A DNA stretch of 64,000 nucleotides from Dokdonia sinensis (GTDB lineage: Bacteria > Bacteroidota > Bacteroidia > Flavobacteriales > Flavobacteriaceae). The DNA lies in assembly GCF_003688895.1 (NCBI RefSeq), contig NZ_REFV01000003.1:212962-276961 (forward strand). The letters run 5' to 3'. Under the pieces are notes generated by a model. The model made no database searches. It was not told the origin of the DNA and saw only the letters and a list, made by a program, of their open reading frames with translations. The position numbers and the translations under genes are program-made. Of this stretch, positions 63,616 through 64,000 are shown piece after piece. Positions within the stretch are counted from its first letter, which is position 1. Each line of letters begins with the position of its first letter.

Positions 63616-64000
63616 CAATTATGGTTTGTCAAGCAGTAATTTTGCTATGCGCTCATAGGATTTGGTTACTTGCACTAAGCTCTGGCAATCTGTGCGATTA
63701 CATCCATTGTATCATTGTAGGGGAATAGCAACACTATAAAGGTCTCACCTTATGGTACCCGCTCTATCAGACATGTGTGTTGATGAGCAACGATCCGGGA
63801 TCGCTCTTGTATTTATGTGGATTCCTTTGCTCCAGAGAACAGCTGCCCTTAGCAATGACTCCCCTTTGAACGTGCGGTATTTTGGTATCGGTCCAGAGAG
63901 CGTGTGGAGGGCAGTCTTGGCCTTATTTTTGGACATAAAAAAAGGTCCAACCGATTTCTCGATTGGACCTTAAACACTGAACAATTTTCAGTGTAAAAAG
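63616..64000. other. Right-edge region without a convincing gene
   Basis: 385 bases, less AT-rich than other spacers (63730-63930). Frames on both strands (73 and 63 codons) are not recognisable proteins. Local hairpins (GAGC-CGATCC/GGATCG-CTC near 63785-63810) and distant complementary segments (CTGCCCT near 63842 with AGGGCAG near 63909) suggest structure. The minus-strand terminator at 63944 belongs to a gene beyond the edge. Confidence 0.5.
63944..63969 (-). terminator. Terminator of a gene beyond the right edge
   Basis: GGTCCAA pairs with TTGGACC, with inner CGA/TCG pairs, and the minus strand continues TTTTTTT. A second hairpin, ACACTGA/TCAGTGT, lies at 63974-63994. Confidence 0.8.

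Noticed and set aside
63745..63973. 73- and 63-codon frames on opposite strands at the right edge
   Set aside because: They overlap each other and a terminator; no recognisable domain.

Overview
The window is a chromosomal stretch of a member of the Flavobacteriaceae (Bacteroidota). Four things point there: promoter boxes of the TAnnTTTG type, absence of Shine-Dalgarno sequences, a C-terminal type IX secretion sorting domain, and families such as SusC-like outer membrane proteins, DUF4136 and DUF5522. AT-rich spacers and many short-spaced operons fit a marine genus such as Dokdonia, but the genus is a guess from memory of the repeat described below.

Layout: 1-2635 is an RND efflux operon cut by the left edge. 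2994-8894 holds an ABC-F protein, a DUF983 protein, a YiaA-like membrane protein, a zinc-ribbon membrane protein and a helical hypothetical. 8956-15255 holds a secreted metalloprotease lipoprotein and a hemL / glucosaminidase-LysM / PLP-enzyme operon. 15562-25808 carries two large exported proteins flanking urocanase. 26342-30412 is a branched-chain 2-oxoacid dehydrogenase operon with a divergent Lrp-type regulator. 30505-36462 is a biosynthetic block: DUF177-rpmF-fabH-accB-accC, pdxA and ribE. A CAT tRNA, methylmalonyl-CoA epimerase, rbfA with an ABC permease, and dusB follow. 40116-47818 holds an M28 peptidase, a PD40 lipoprotein, two tandem acyltransferases, a frameshifted small secreted protein, a TonB-receptor remnant and a complete receptor-like barrel. 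47957-55392 holds lepA, cutC, GH92, a sulfurtransferase and a GlcNAc-asparaginase. 56068-63615 holds an M16 peptidase and a dinB/dnaE2 error-prone polymerase pair.

Most genes are housekeeping or degradative (peptidases, mannosidase, glycosylasparaginase, histidine and branched-chain catabolism), as expected for a marine polymer-degrading heterotroph. The single most striking signal is a 16-bp perfect palindrome, CGCTTTCGCGAAAGCG. It occurs 15 times exactly, plus mutated and interrupted copies, about once per 4 kb, both between genes and inside reading frames. In genes it is read almost only as AFAKA or RFRES. Three further copies are split by other short repeats at their centre. This looks like a genome-wide, protein-coding-tolerant palindromic element, comparable in logic to the palindromic elements of Rickettsia or HIP1 of cyanobacteria. 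Other notable signals are hexanucleotide tandem tracts touching a stop codon and a start codon, a strong promoter feeding a gene-free ~200-nt transcript that ends in a hairpin, and a 130-bp tandem repeat.
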